Positions 40,805-50,177 of a DNA stretch of 64,000 nt are shown piece after piece; the first letter of the stretch is position 1; every line of letters begins with the position of its first letter. The notes beneath the pieces were generated by a model that worked only from the letters and a program-made list of their open reading frames with translations, was not told where the DNA came from and did no database searches. The DNA comes from Streptomyces sp. NBC_00286 (lineage in GTDB: Bacteria > Actinomycetota > Actinomycetes > Streptomycetales > Streptomycetaceae), in assembly GCF_036173125.1 (NCBI RefSeq), contig NZ_CP108054.1:5580001-5644000 (forward strand). The letters are read 5' to 3'. A program made the position numbers and the translations under genes.

Positions 40805-41248
40805 ATGGCCACCGTTGAACTCCGCTTCAGCGCGCTGCCCGAGCACGTCAGGACCGCCCGACTGGTGGCGGCAGCGGTGGCGCGCAGGTCCGGAGTGGAC
40901 GAGGCCGTCCTCGACGAGGTCAGGCTCGCCGTCGGCGAGGCCTGTACGCGGGCCGTCGGGCTGCACCAGAGCGGCGGTATCTCGGCGCCGGTGCGGGTGC
41001 TGTTGATCGAGGAGGAGAAGCAGTTCTCCATCGAGGTCGGCGACGAGGCGCCGCATGCGGCTCCCGGCGAGAAGATGCCGGGCGCCGATGGCGGAGCCGG
41101 CGATCCGGACGCGGAGACCGAAGAGGACGAGATGGGTCTCGCGGTCATCAGCGGCCTTGTCGACGACGTGGAGGTCACCGCCGGTGAGAACGGCGGGCTG
41201 ATCAGGATGAGCTGGCCCACCACGCCGTCGGCCACGCTCGTTCCCTGA
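40805..41248 (+). CDS. Anti-sigma factor / HATPase serine kinase, BldG partner
   Basis: 147 residues from ATG 40805, with GAGGGGG upstream. It is the RsbW/SpoIIAB-type ATPase: DEVRLAVGEACTRAVGLH (N box, although the usual Asn is replaced by Arg in CTRAV), then DEMGLAVISGLVDDVEV (G box). An acidic loop (about 82-106) separates them. It corresponds by position to the S. coelicolor gene just after bldG. The changed N box may lower ATP-dependent kinase activity. It is followed by a terminator. Confidence 0.9.
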   Translation: MATVELRFSALPEHVRTARLVAAAVARRSGVDEAVLDEVRLAVGEACTRAVGLHQSGGISAPVRVLLIEEEKQFSIEVGDEAPHAAPGEKMPGADGGAGDPDAETEEDEMGLAVISGLVDDVEVTAGENGGLIRMSWPTTPSATLVP

Positions 41249-41269
41249 CCCCCTCACCCACGCAGTACG

Positions 41270-41298
41270 GAAAGGGCCCTGCTCAGCGGGGCCCTTTC
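41270..41298. terminator. Terminator of bldG operon
   Basis: GAAAGGGCCC (41270-41279) pairs with GGGCCCTTTC (41289-41298), 21 bases after the anti-sigma stop, followed by TCGTTGT. Confidence 0.85.
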
Positions 41299-41346
41299 TC
41301 GTTGTCGTGTTCGTGCACGCCCGTGCATGTGGATTGCGCGCGCGTT

Positions 41347-41366
41347 ATCGTGAATGAATTCACGAT
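41347..41366. promoter_or_regulatory. Perfect 20-bp palindrome upstream of hppA
   Basis: ATCGTGAAT-GA-ATTCACGAT is a perfect dyad in an AT-rich stretch (41340-41470), 216 bases before the hppA start. It has the size and symmetry of a dimeric repressor or activator site. The regulator is unknown. Confidence 0.6.
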
Positions 41367-41581
41367 CAGGCTTATGATCGGGTTTACCTCTGTCGCGCGT
41401 CAATGGATCAAGCGTCAATGCTTTTGAGGCATTACCGCTTTCGGGTTCCATGATGGTCCGTGGATCATTCACTGAAGAGCATGTGAAGGACGATTCCGCT
41501 TACCGCGCACTGTTTTGATCAGGTCCGGCTACCTACAATCCGTCCACATCTTGAGCTCAGCCCAAGCGTCAAGGAGGACGA

Positions 41582-43984
41582 ATGGCGGGGCTTTCTACCC
41601 CTCATCAGTTTGACCAGCCCACAACCCTCGCGGCCGCGGTTCTGACCGACGACAACCGCCTCATCGTGATCTTCATCGCGGTCGTGGCCCTGGCGGCTCT
41701 CGTGGTCGCCGGGATCCTGGTACGCCAGGTTCTCGCGGCCGGCGAGGGCACCGACAGCATGAAGAAGATCGCGGCGGCGGTCCAGGAAGGCGCGAACGCC
41801 TATCTGACGCGCCAGTTGCGCACCCTCGGCGTATTCGCCGTCGCGGTGTTCTTCCTGCTCATGCTGTTGCCCGCGGACGACTGGAATCAGCGCGCCGGAC
41901 GATCGGTCTTCTTCTTGATCGGCGCGGCGTTCTCGGCGACCACCGGCTATATCGGCATGTGGCTCGCCGTACGCAGCAATGTCCGCGTGGCCGCCGCGGC
42001 ACGGGAAGCGACTCCGGCGGAAGGTGAACCCGAAAAGGATCTCACCGCCGTCTCGCACAAAGCCATGAAGATCGCTTTTCGAACGGGCGGCGTCGTCGGC
42101 ATGTTCACGGTGGGGCTCGGTCTGCTGGGCGCCTCCTGTGTGGTGCTGGTGTACGCGGCCGACGCACCGAAAGTCCTGGAGGGCTTCGGTCTCGGTGCCG
42201 CGCTGATCGCGATGTTCATGCGTGTCGGCGGCGGCATCTTCACCAAGGCCGCCGACGTCGGCGCCGACCTGGTCGGCAAGGTCGAGCAGGGCATTCCGGA
42301 GGACGACCCGCGCAATGCCGCGACCATCGCCGACAACGTGGGCGACAACGTCGGCGACTGCGCCGGCATGGCCGCCGACCTCTTCGAGTCGTACGCCGTC
42401 ACGCTCGTCGCCGCGCTCATCCTCGGCAGCGCGGCGTTCGGCGACTACGGGCTCGGCTTCCCGCTGATCGTGCCCGCGATCGGCGTGATCACCGCGATGA
42501 TCGGCATCTTCGCGGTGGCCCCGCGTCGGGCCGACCGAAGCGGCATGAGCGCCATCAACCGCGGCTTCTTCATCTCCGCGGTGATCTCGATGGCGCTGGT
42601 GGCCGTGGCCGTGTTCATCTACCTCCCGTCCTCGTACGCGGAGCTGGACGGCGCGAACACGGAAGTCCTCGACAAGGGCGGCGACCCGCGGATCCTCGCG
42701 ATCGTCGCCGTCGCGATCGGCATCGTGATGGCCGCGCTGATCCAGCAGCTGACCGGCTACTTCACCGAGACCACCCGTCGACCCGTACGGGACATCGGCA
42801 AGACCTCGCTCACCGGTCCGGCCACCGTCGTCCTGGCCGGTATCTCCCTCGGTCTCGAATCGGCTGTCTACACCGCCCTGTTGATCGGCCTCGGCGTGTA
42901 CGGGGCGTTCCTGCTCGGCGGTACGTCGATCATGCTGGCGCTGTTCGCGGTGGCGCTGGCCGGTACCGGTCTGCTCACCACGGTCGGCGTGATCGTCGCC
43001 ATGGACACCTTCGGTCCGGTCTCCGACAACGCGCAGGGCATCGCCGAGATGTCCGGTGACGTCGAGGGCGCGGGCGCGCAGGTGCTCACCGACCTGGACG
43101 CCGTCGGCAACACCACCAAGGCCATCACCAAGGGCATCGCCATCGCCACGGCCGTACTGGCGGCTGCGGCGCTCTTCGGCTCGTACCGTGACGCGATCCT
43201 CACGGCCGCGAACGAAGTGGGCGAGACGGTCACCGGCGAGGACGCGCCGCTGAACCTGATGATGGACATCTCGCAGCCCAACAACCTGGTCGGGCTCATC
43301 GCGGGTGCCGCGGTCGTCTTCCTCTTCTCGGGGCTGGCGATCAACGCGGTGTCGCGGTCCGCCGGGGCCGTGGTTTACGAGGTGCGGCGGCAGTTCCGCG
43401 AGCACCCCGGGATCATGGACTACACCGAGAAGCCCGAGTACGGACGCGTCGTCGACATCTGCACCAAGGACGCGCTGCGCGAGCTGGCCACGCCCGGCCT
43501 GCTCGCCGTACTGACGCCGATCGCGATCGGTTTCACGCTCGGGGTCGGCGCGCTCGGCTCGTTCCTCGCGGGCGCGATCGGCACGGGCACGCTGATGGCG
43601 GTCTTCCTCGCCAACTCCGGCGGCGCCTGGGACAACGCGAAGAAGCTCGTCGAGGACGGTCACCACGGCGGCAAGGGCAGCGAGGCCCATGCCGCCACGG
43701 TGATCGGCGACACGGTCGGCGACCCCTTCAAGGACACCGCCGGTCCCGCGATCAACCCCCTGCTGAAGGTGATGAACCTGGTGGCGCTGCTCATCGCGCC
43801 CGCGGTCGTCAAGTTCTCGTACGGGGAGGACAAGAGCGTGGGCATGCGCGTACTCATCGCGGTGCTCTCGCTCGCCGTGATCGTCGGCGCGGTGTACGTG
43901 TCCAAGCGGCGCGGTATCGCCGTGGGTGACGAAGACAACTCCGAACCGGCCTCCAAATCGCCGGATGCGGCGGTGGTTTCCTGA
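41582..43984 (+). CDS. hppA: Membrane proton-pumping pyrophosphatase
   Basis: 800 residues from ATG 41582 with AAGGAGG upstream. About 16 membrane helices. The pyrophosphate site is seen in KAADVGADLVGKVEQGIPEDDPRN and DNVGDNVGDCAGMAADLFES (parts), with the later GGAWDNAKK and DTVGDPFKDTAGPA. The determinant after GNTT is Lys (GNTTKAITKG), the sign of the potassium-independent class. It couples pyrophosphate hydrolysis to proton export. The C-terminus is a short polar tail. Confidence 0.96.
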   Translation: MAGLSTPHQFDQPTTLAAAVLTDDNRLIVIFIAVVALAALVVAGILVRQVLAAGEGTDSMKKIAAAVQEGANAYLTRQLRTLGVFAVAVFFLLMLLPADDWNQRAGRSVFFLIGAAFSATTGYIGMWLAVRSNVRVAAAAREATPAEGEPEKDLTAVSHKAMKIAFRTGGVVGMFTVGLGLLGASCVVLVYAADAPKVLEGFGLGAALIAMFMRVGGGIFTKAADVGADLVGKVEQGIPEDDPRNAATIADNVGDNVGDCAGMAADLFESYAVTLVAALILGSAAFGDYGLGFPLIVPAIGVITAMIGIFAVAPRRADRSGMSAINRGFFISAVISMALVAVAVFIYLPSSYAELDGANTEVLDKGGDPRILAIVAVAIGIVMAALIQQLTGYFTETTRRPVRDIGKTSLTGPATVVLAGISLGLESAVYTALLIGLGVYGAFLLGGTSIMLALFAVALAGTGLLTTVGVIVAMDTFGPVSDNAQGIAEMSGDVEGAGAQVLTDLDAVGNTTKAITKGIAIATAVLAAAALFGSYRDAILTAANEVGETVTGEDAPLNLMMDISQPNNLVGLIAGAAVVFLFSGLAINAVSRSAGAVVYEVRRQFREHPGIMDYTEKPEYGRVVDICTKDALRELATPGLLAVLTPIAIGFTLGVGALGSFLAGAIGTGTLMAVFLANSGGAWDNAKKLVEDGHHGGKGSEAHAATVIGDTVGDPFKDTAGPAINPLLKVMNLVALLIAPAVVKFSYGEDKSVGMRVLIAVLSLAVIVGAVYVSKRRGIAVGDEDNSEPASKSPDAAVVS

Positions 43985-44031
43985 GCGATCGCTCCACGGC
44001 TTGGCCTTACGGCTGGTCAGGTTCCGCTCAA

Positions 44032-44075
44032 CGAGCGGGCGGGCAGCGCGTCTTGACGCGTCGTCCGCCCGCTCG
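44032..44075. terminator. hppA terminator
   Basis: CGAGCGGGCGG (44032-44042) pairs with CCGCCCGCTCG (44065-44075); inside, CGCGTC-TT-GACGCG forms a second stem. It is followed by AGGGTTTT. It lies 48 bases after the hppA stop. Confidence 0.8.
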
Positions 44076-44218
44076 AGGGTTTTCGCGCCGGGTTCGTGAG
44101 CCTTCTCTCGCTTGGTGCAAATGGTTACAATATTTGACAAATCGGACTTCCATCTCGTGGGTGTCGCCCACTTGGCGTGTATGTTCCGGGGCCGAGAGCC
44201 ATGGAAGGGACCAATCCG

Positions 44219-44791
44219 GTGAACAAGAAGCTCGCGGCCGCACTGTCCGGCGGTGCGGTACTGGTACTGGCGCTGTCGGGATGCGGCGGAGACGACAGCA
44301 GCGACAAGCTGAACTCCTGGGCCAAAGAGGTCTGCGACGAGGTGCAGCCGCAGGCGAAGAAGATCGAGGCCGCCAACACCTCCATCCAGAAGCAGACCTC
44401 GGACAACAGCACGCCGGCCGACGTCCAGGAGACGGACTCCCAGGCCTTCCAGGACATGTCCGACGCCTACAAGGCGATCGGCGCCGCCGTGAGCAAGGCC
44501 GGGGCGCCGGACGTCGAGGAGGGCAAGAAGAAGCAGACGGACGCCGTCAAGGAGCTCAACGGCATCTCCACGTCGTATGCCGACCTCAAGAAGCAGGTCG
44601 ACGCGCTCGACACCAAGGATCAGGGGAAGTTCGCGGACGGGCTCAAGGACATCGCCACCGAGCTGGACAAGCTGGGCCAGAGCGGCAACGTCGCCCTGAA
44701 CAAGCTGCAGGAGGGCGAGGTGGGCAAGGCGATGGCCAAGCAGGAGAGCTGCAAGTCCGCCGCCGGCTCGCCGTCGGCGACCAACGGCTGA
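44219..44791 (+). CDS. Small secreted lipoprotein
   Basis: 190 residues from GTG 44219 with GAAGGGA nine bases upstream; starts at 44177 and 44201 are less likely because the signal begins NKKLAAALSGG. The lipobox is LALSGC (Cys about 21). The mature part is a soluble, mostly helical, charged domain with two Cys (about 37 and 180) that could pair. It has no recognisable enzyme motif. It is flanked by hppA and the methyltransferase in the conserved order. Function unknown. Confidence 0.85.
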   Translation: MNKKLAAALSGGAVLVLALSGCGGDDSSDKLNSWAKEVCDEVQPQAKKIEAANTSIQKQTSDNSTPADVQETDSQAFQDMSDAYKAIGAAVSKAGAPDVEEGKKKQTDAVKELNGISTSYADLKKQVDALDTKDQGKFADGLKDIATELDKLGQSGNVALNKLQEGEVGKAMAKQESCKSAAGSPSATNG

Positions 44792-44873
44792 CCCCAGGAG
44801 ACCGATCTCCGTCAACCGAGAAATGGCCCGGTACGCGCGCGTGCCGGGCCCTCGGCATGTGGTGGGCGGCTTG

Positions 44874-44915
44874 TTCTCCACAGGCCGCTTGTCCACAGGC
44901 GGCATGTTGTCCACA
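44874..44915. promoter_or_regulatory. Cluster of DnaA boxes
   Basis: TTGTCCACA occurs at 44889-44897 and 44907-44915, both exact Streptomyces consensus and in the same orientation, 18 bases apart. TTCTCCACA at 44874-44882 has one mismatch. They lie between the lipoprotein stop and the methyltransferase start. Confidence 0.65.
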
Positions 44916-44956
44916 GGGGCAAGCGCCCCATCGGCGGGAGCGGCAACAATGGAGGC

Positions 44957-46474
44957 GTGAGTAACACCAGCCTGGCAACGCTGCCCTCGACCGACCGCTC
45001 CGACGTCACCGCGCGGTTGCGAGACGCCCTCCTGGGCGCCTCCTTCAGCGCCGACGGCCTGCTCGATCTGCTGGGCGCCTCTGCGTACGCGGCACTGGCC
45101 CGGAGCGAGACCGTGCCCGCACTCCGGGCGACCCGGGGCGACACGCCGCTGGAGACGCTCGTACGGCTGTTTCTGTTGCAGCAGCCCGTGCCGCACGCGC
45201 GCGTGGTGGACGTACTGCCGGTTCAGGACTGCCTGGAGGGCGGCTGGCTGACCAGGACCGGCGGGGACGAGGTCGCGGCGACGGTCGATGTCCGGCCGTA
45301 CGGAGGGCCCGGCGGCGAGGACTGGTTCATCGTCGCCGACCTCGGGTGCGCGGTCGGCGGAGCCGGAGGCATCAGCAGCCGTGATGAACGGGTCGTACTC
45401 GGAGTGGGCGGCGCGTCCACAACCCTGTCGGGCATCACGGTGCGTACGCCCGTGCAGTCGGCGCTCGATCTCGGCACCGGCTCCGGGATCCAGGCGCTGC
45501 ACGCCGCACAGCACGCCACAGGCGTGACCGCCACGGACGTCAACCCGCGCGCGCTGCACATCACCGCGCTCACGCTCGCCCTGTCCGGCGCACAGGGGGC
45601 CGATTTGCGCGAGGGCTCGCTCTTCGAGCCCGTCGGCGAGGAGACGTACGACCTGATCGTCTCCAACCCGCCCTTCGTCATCTCTCCCGGCGCACGGCTC
45701 ACCTATCGGGACGGCGGGATGGGCGGGGACGATCTGTGCCGGGCGCTCGTTCAAGGGGCGGGTGCTCACCTCAACGAAGGGGGATATGCGCAGTTCCTTG
45801 CCAACTGGCAGCACGTGGAGGGGGAGGACTGGCAGGACCGGCTGCGGTCCTGGGTGCCGCGCGACTGTGACGCGTGGGTCGTGCAGCGTGAGGTGCAGGA
45901 CGTCATGCAGTACGCCGAGTTGTGGCTGCGGGACGCCGGTGATCATCGTTCGGATCCGGTGGAGTACCAGGCGCGCTACGACGCCTGGCTCGACGAGTTC
46001 GAGGCGCGGAAAGTCAGAGCCGTGGGCTTCGGGTGGATCACCCTGCGCAAGTCGGGGGCCGCGCAGCCCTCGGTCGTCGTGGAGGAGTGGCCGCATCCCG
46101 TCGAACAGCCGCTCGGCGAGACGGTGCGCGCACACTTCGACCGCGTGGACTATCTGCGTGCGCACGACGACGCGGCGCTGCTCGCCGGGCACTTCAAGCT
46201 CTCGGGCGAGATCGTCCAGGAGCAGGTCGGGCTGCCCGGCGCCGAGGATCCGGAGCATGTCGTACTGCGCCAGAACCGCGGGATGCGGCGGGCCACCAAG
46301 GTCGACACGGTGGGCGCGGGCTTCGCGGGTGTGTGCGACGGCCAGCTCAGCGCGGGGCGAATTCTGGACGCCATCGCCCAACTGATCGGTGAGGACCCGG
46401 TGTTGCTGCGGGACCGTACGCCCGCGCAGATCCGGCTGCTGATCGAGCAGGGGTTCCTCGAGCCCGCCAGGTGA
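44957..46474 (+). CDS. Class I SAM-dependent methyltransferase (NPPF type)
   Basis: 505 residues from GTG 44957. An N-terminal helical domain (about 1-165) precedes the SAM-binding ALDLGTGSGIQALHAA (about 170-185) and the catalytic motif IVSNPPFVIS (about 235-244), typical of enzymes that methylate amino groups on bases or on Gln (RsmC, HemK/PrmC). The C-terminal third is an additional domain of unknown role. DnaA boxes lie just upstream. The target cannot be predicted. Confidence 0.9.
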   Translation: MSNTSLATLPSTDRSDVTARLRDALLGASFSADGLLDLLGASAYAALARSETVPALRATRGDTPLETLVRLFLLQQPVPHARVVDVLPVQDCLEGGWLTRTGGDEVAATVDVRPYGGPGGEDWFIVADLGCAVGGAGGISSRDERVVLGVGGASTTLSGITVRTPVQSALDLGTGSGIQALHAAQHATGVTATDVNPRALHITALTLALSGAQGADLREGSLFEPVGEETYDLIVSNPPFVISPGARLTYRDGGMGGDDLCRALVQGAGAHLNEGGYAQFLANWQHVEGEDWQDRLRSWVPRDCDAWVVQREVQDVMQYAELWLRDAGDHRSDPVEYQARYDAWLDEFEARKVRAVGFGWITLRKSGAAQPSVVVEEWPHPVEQPLGETVRAHFDRVDYLRAHDDAALLAGHFKLSGEIVQEQVGLPGAEDPEHVVLRQNRGMRRATKVDTVGAGFAGVCDGQLSAGRILDAIAQLIGEDPVLLRDRTPAQIRLLIEQGFLEPAR

Positions 46475-46693
46475 GCAATCGGACGTGGGGGAGCCCCACG
46501 ACCGCCGAGCCGTCATGGATGGCGCGAAATCGCCGCGGCCGCACATTCGAACCGAGCCGGCGCGACGGCGGGGTGCGGTGTGCGGGGAGTCGCGCGGGTC
46601 TGTCCGCCGTGCGTTCACCGTGGGTTCGTGTGCTCGCCTCCCGGAGGTGTCACCCTCCCGTCCTTGGGCACCCAAGGGCGAAGGGAACGAACC

Positions 46694-46891
46694 ATGGAGA
46701 ACGGACCGGCGGTCTTCGCGGGATCGGTGTTCGCCCTGTTCGGAGCCGGACTGCTGGTGTGGACCGCGGCCCGGCTGCGGCACCGCGAACCCGTCGCCGA
46801 GGGGATGAGCCCGGCCGTGTCCGCGACGGTCGCGAGCTTTGCCGGGACGGCCGCGCTGCTGCTCGCGGTGTGGTGCTTCACACGCATCTGA
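46694..46891 (+). CDS. Small two-helix membrane protein
   Basis: 65 residues from ATG 46694, ten bases after AAGGGAA. Two hydrophobic helices (about 8-26 and 43-62) with a short charged connector RLRHREPVAEG. No family recognised, but composition, codon use and conserved position before topA support a real gene. Confidence 0.65.
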   Translation: MENGPAVFAGSVFALFGAGLLVWTAARLRHREPVAEGMSPAVSATVASFAGTAALLLAVWCFTRI

Positions 46892-47233
46892 GGAGCGCGT
46901 GTTTTGGTGCGACTCCGCGTTTGCGGACGGATGCCCGCCGGTGAACCGGAGTTGGTGCCTCCGAAGGGTCGAAGGCAAGATCTCCGCCCGGCATGATTCC
47001 GCCGTTTCGGTAACTGAGAGATCACGCTCCGTTTAGAGCCGAAACAGCAGGTCCACACTCCGGGCGGCAGGAATGCCGGGAGTCGGGTTACCGTTCGAGT
47101 GGCCGTTGCGGGCTTTTCCCGTTTGACACGGGGGCGGGATGTACCGTCACACTCCGCAGCGTCAGCACGATCCGACCCCCGGGACGAAGGACCGGGGCGA
47201 GACCCCCTGCGTCGACCGGAGAGAAGAGCGAAG
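46892..47233. promoter_or_regulatory. topA upstream region
   Basis: 342 bases with no convincing gene. TTGACA at 47123-47128 could be a -35 box, but no good -10 lies 16-18 bases downstream. In Streptomyces topA is autoregulated by supercoiling, so a non-ideal spacer would not be surprising. Nothing else stands out. Confidence 0.4.
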
Positions 47234-50053
47234 TTGTCCCCGACCAGCGAGACCGCACACGGCGGCCGCCGACTCGTCATCGTCGAGTCGCCTGCCAAGG
47301 CGAAGACGATCAAGGGCTATCTCGGCCCTGGCTACGTCGTCGAAGCGAGCGTCGGGCACATCCGCGACCTCCCCAACGGCGCCGCGGAGGTGCCCGAGAA
47401 GTACACCGGCGAGGTGCGCCGCCTCGGCGTGGACGTCGAACACGACTTCCAGCCCATCTATGTCGTCAACGCCGACAAAAGGGCGCAGGTCAAGAAGCTC
47501 AAGGACCTGCTGCGCGACTCCGACGAGCTCTACCTCGCCACCGATGAGGACCGCGAGGGCGAGGCCATCGCCTGGCACCTCCAGGAGGTGCTCAAGCCCA
47601 AGGTCCCGGTCAAGCGGATGGTCTTCCACGAGATCACCAAGGCCGCGATCCAGGCCGCCGTCGCCAACCCGCGCGAGCTCAACCAGAAGCTCGTCGACGC
47701 CCAGGAGACCCGCCGCATCCTCGACCGCCTCTACGGCTACGAGGTCTCGCCGGTCCTGTGGAAGAAGGTCATGCCGCGGCTGTCGGCGGGCCGCGTCCAG
47801 TCCGTGGCGACCCGCCTGGTCGTCGAGCGGGAACGCGAGCGCATCGCGTTCCGTTCCGCCGAGTACTGGGACCTGACGGGAACCTTCGGCACGGGCCGCG
47901 CCGGCGACAAGAGCGACCCCTCCTCCCTGGTCGCCCGCCTGACGACGGTCGACGGCAGGCGTGTCGCCCAGGGCCGTGACTTCGACTCGCTCGGGCAGAT
48001 CAAGAGCGCGAACACCCTCCACCTGGACGAGGCGAACGCCCGCGCGCTCGCCGCTGCCCTGGAGAACACCGATTTCTCCGTACGGTCCGTCGAGTCGAAG
48101 CCGTATCGTCGCTCCCCGTACGCACCGTTCCGCACGACGACGATGCAGCAGGAGGCCTCGCGCAAGCTCGGCTTCGGCGCGAAGGCCACGATGCAGGTGG
48201 CCCAGAAGCTGTACGAGAACGGCTTCATCACCTACATGCGTACGGACTCCACGACCCTCTCGGACACCGCGGTCGTCGCGGCCCGCGCCCAGGTCACGCA
48301 GCTGTACGGCGCCGACTACCTGCCGGACCGGCCGCGTACGTACGCCGGGAAGGTCAAGAACGCGCAGGAGGCGCACGAGGCGATTCGTCCCTCCGGGGAC
48401 CGTTTCCGTACGCCTGCCGAGACCGGGCTGACCGGCGACCAGTTCAGGCTCTACGAGCTGATCTGGAAGCGGACCGTCGCCTCGCAGATGAAGGACGCGA
48501 CCGGGAACTCGGTCACGGTGAAGATCGGTGGCCGCGCCGCGGACGGCCGGGATGCCGAATTCAGCGCCTCCGGCAAGACCATCACCTTCCACGGCTTCCT
48601 GAAGGCGTACGTCGAGGGCGCCGACGACCCGAACGCCGAGCTGGACGACCGCGAGCGCAGGCTGCCCCAGGTCGGCGAGGGCGACGCACTGTCCGCCGAG
48701 GAGATCTCGGTCGACGGCCACGCCACCAAGCCTCCGGCCCGCTACACCGAGGCCAGCCTGGTCAAGGAGCTCGAAGAACGCGAGATCGGCCGCCCGTCGA
48801 CGTACGCGTCGATCATCGGGACCATCCTCGACCGCGGCTATGTCTTCAAGAAGGGCACGGCGCTCGTGCCCTCCTTCCTGTCCTTCGCCGTGGTCAACCT
48901 CCTGGAGAAGCACTTCGGGCGGCTCGTGGACTACGACTTCACCGCCAAGATGGAGGACGACCTCGACCGCATCGCGCGGGGCGAGGCGCGTGCCGTGCCG
49001 TGGCTGAAGCGCTTCTACTTCGGTGAAGGCGCGAACGGCGACCGCAGCGCGGCCGACTCGGGCAACGGCGACGGGGACCACCTGGGCGGCCTCAAGGAGC
49101 TCGTCACCGACCTGGGCGCCATCGACGCCCGCGAGGTGTCGTCGTTCCCCGTCGGCAACGACATCGTGCTGCGCGTCGGGCGTTACGGCCCCTACGTCGA
49201 GCGCGGCGAGAAGGACTCCGAGAACCACCAGCGCGCGGACGTCCCGGACGATCTCGCTCCGGACGAGCTGTCGGTCGAGTACGCGGAGGAACTGCTCGCC
49301 AAGCCGAGCGGCGACTTCGAGCTGGGCGCCGACCCCGTCACCGGCCGCCAGATCGTCGCCAAGGACGGGCGCTACGGGCCGTACGTCACCGAAGTGCTCC
49401 CCGAGGGCACCCCGAAGACCGGCAAGAACGCCGTCAAGCCGCGTACGGCCTCGCTCTTCAAGTCGATGTCCCTGGACACGGTCACTCTGGAGGACGCGCT
49501 CAAGCTGATGTCGCTGCCGCGCGTCGTCGGCAAGGACGCCGAGGGCGTGGAGATCACCGCGCAGAACGGGCGCTACGGGCCGTACCTGAAGAAGGGCACG
49601 GACTCGCGTTCGCTGCAGTCCGAGGAGCAGCTCTTCACGATCACGCTGGAAGAGGCCCTCGCCATCTACGCCCAGCCCAAGCAGCGCGGGCGGGCCGCCG
49701 CCAAGCCGCCGCTCAAGGAGCTGGGCACGGACCCGGTCAGTGAGAAGCCGGTCGTCGTCAAGGACGGGCGCTTCGGGCCGTACGTCACCGACGGCGAGAC
49801 CAACGCGACCCTGCGGTCCGGCGACAGCGTCGAGGACATCACTCCGGAGCGGGGTTACGAACTGCTCGCGGAGAAGCGCGCCAAGGGGCCCGCCAAGAAG
49901 ACGGCGAAGAAGGCCGCCGCCAAGAAAACGGCCACCAAGAAGGCCCCTGCCAAGAAAACGGCAGCCAAGAAGACGACGACTTCGAAGACGGCCGCCAAGA
50001 AGGCTCCGGCCAAGAAGGCAGCCACCAAGAAGGCGGCGGCTTCAGAGGGCTGA
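47234..50053 (+). CDS. topA: DNA topoisomerase I with Lys/Ala-rich tail
   Basis: 939 residues from TTG 47234, the first start codon just ahead of the conserved part ([20 protein letters not shown]). TOPRIM acids are in [10 protein letters not shown]; the catalytic Tyr is in [13 protein letters not shown] (about 334). The C-terminal region has four repeats of G-R-[YF]-G-P-Y, the actinobacterial replacement for zinc fingers. The last 55 residues are AKKTA-type repeats that bind DNA and give high processivity in Streptomyces. It relaxes negative supercoils and is essential. Confidence 0.97.
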   Translation: MSPTSETAHGGRRLVIVESPAKAKTIKGYLGPGYVVEASVGHIRDLPNGAAEVPEKYTGEVRRLGVDVEHDFQPIYVVNADKRAQVKKLKDLLRDSDELYLATDEDREGEAIAWHLQEVLKPKVPVKRMVFHEITKAAIQAAVANPRELNQKLVDAQETRRILDRLYGYEVSPVLWKKVMPRLSAGRVQSVATRLVVERERERIAFRSAEYWDLTGTFGTGRAGDKSDPSSLVARLTTVDGRRVAQGRDFDSLGQIKSANTLHLDEANARALAAALENTDFSVRSVESKPYRRSPYAPFRTTTMQQEASRKLGFGAKATMQVAQKLYENGFITYMRTDSTTLSDTAVVAARAQVTQLYGADYLPDRPRTYAGKVKNAQEAHEAIRPSGDRFRTPAETGLTGDQFRLYELIWKRTVASQMKDATGNSVTVKIGGRAADGRDAEFSASGKTITFHGFLKAYVEGADDPNAELDDRERRLPQVGEGDALSAEEISVDGHATKPPARYTEASLVKELEEREIGRPSTYASIIGTILDRGYVFKKGTALVPSFLSFAVVNLLEKHFGRLVDYDFTAKMEDDLDRIARGEARAVPWLKRFYFGEGANGDRSAADSGNGDGDHLGGLKELVTDLGAIDAREVSSFPVGNDIVLRVGRYGPYVERGEKDSENHQRADVPDDLAPDELSVEYAEELLAKPSGDFELGADPVTGRQIVAKDGRYGPYVTEVLPEGTPKTGKNAVKPRTASLFKSMSLDTVTLEDALKLMSLPRVVGKDAEGVEITAQNGRYGPYLKKGTDSRSLQSEEQLFTITLEEALAIYAQPKQRGRAAAKPPLKELGTDPVSEKPVVVKDGRFGPYVTDGETNATLRSGDSVEDITPERGYELLAEKRAKGPAKKTAKKAAAKKTATKKAPAKKTAAKKTTTSKTAAKKAPAKKAATKKAAASEG

Positions 50054-50060
50054 GCCTGAT

Positions 50061-50093
50061 CACCCCGAGGCTGTGCTTCAGCGTCCCGGGGTG
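50061..50093. terminator. Weak topA terminator
   Basis: CACCCCG (50061-50067) pairs with CGGGGTG (50087-50093), eight bases after the topA stop. The stem is short, so some transcript may continue into the tmk fusion gene. Confidence 0.5.
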
Positions 50094-50177
50094 GGTTCCG
50101 GCGTCGTGCGGAGGCCTCGCATCCGTATGTGTGGGCGCCCCTTCGGGGTTGTCGGTGCCTCCCGATAGGCTGAACGC

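Noticed and set aside
41519..46978. Open frame of 1819 codons on the minus strand
   Set aside because: It lies antisense to hppA, the lipoprotein and the methyltransferase, all of which have clear family motifs. High GC leaves the opposite frame open; its product is Arg/Gly/Asp-rich with no motif.
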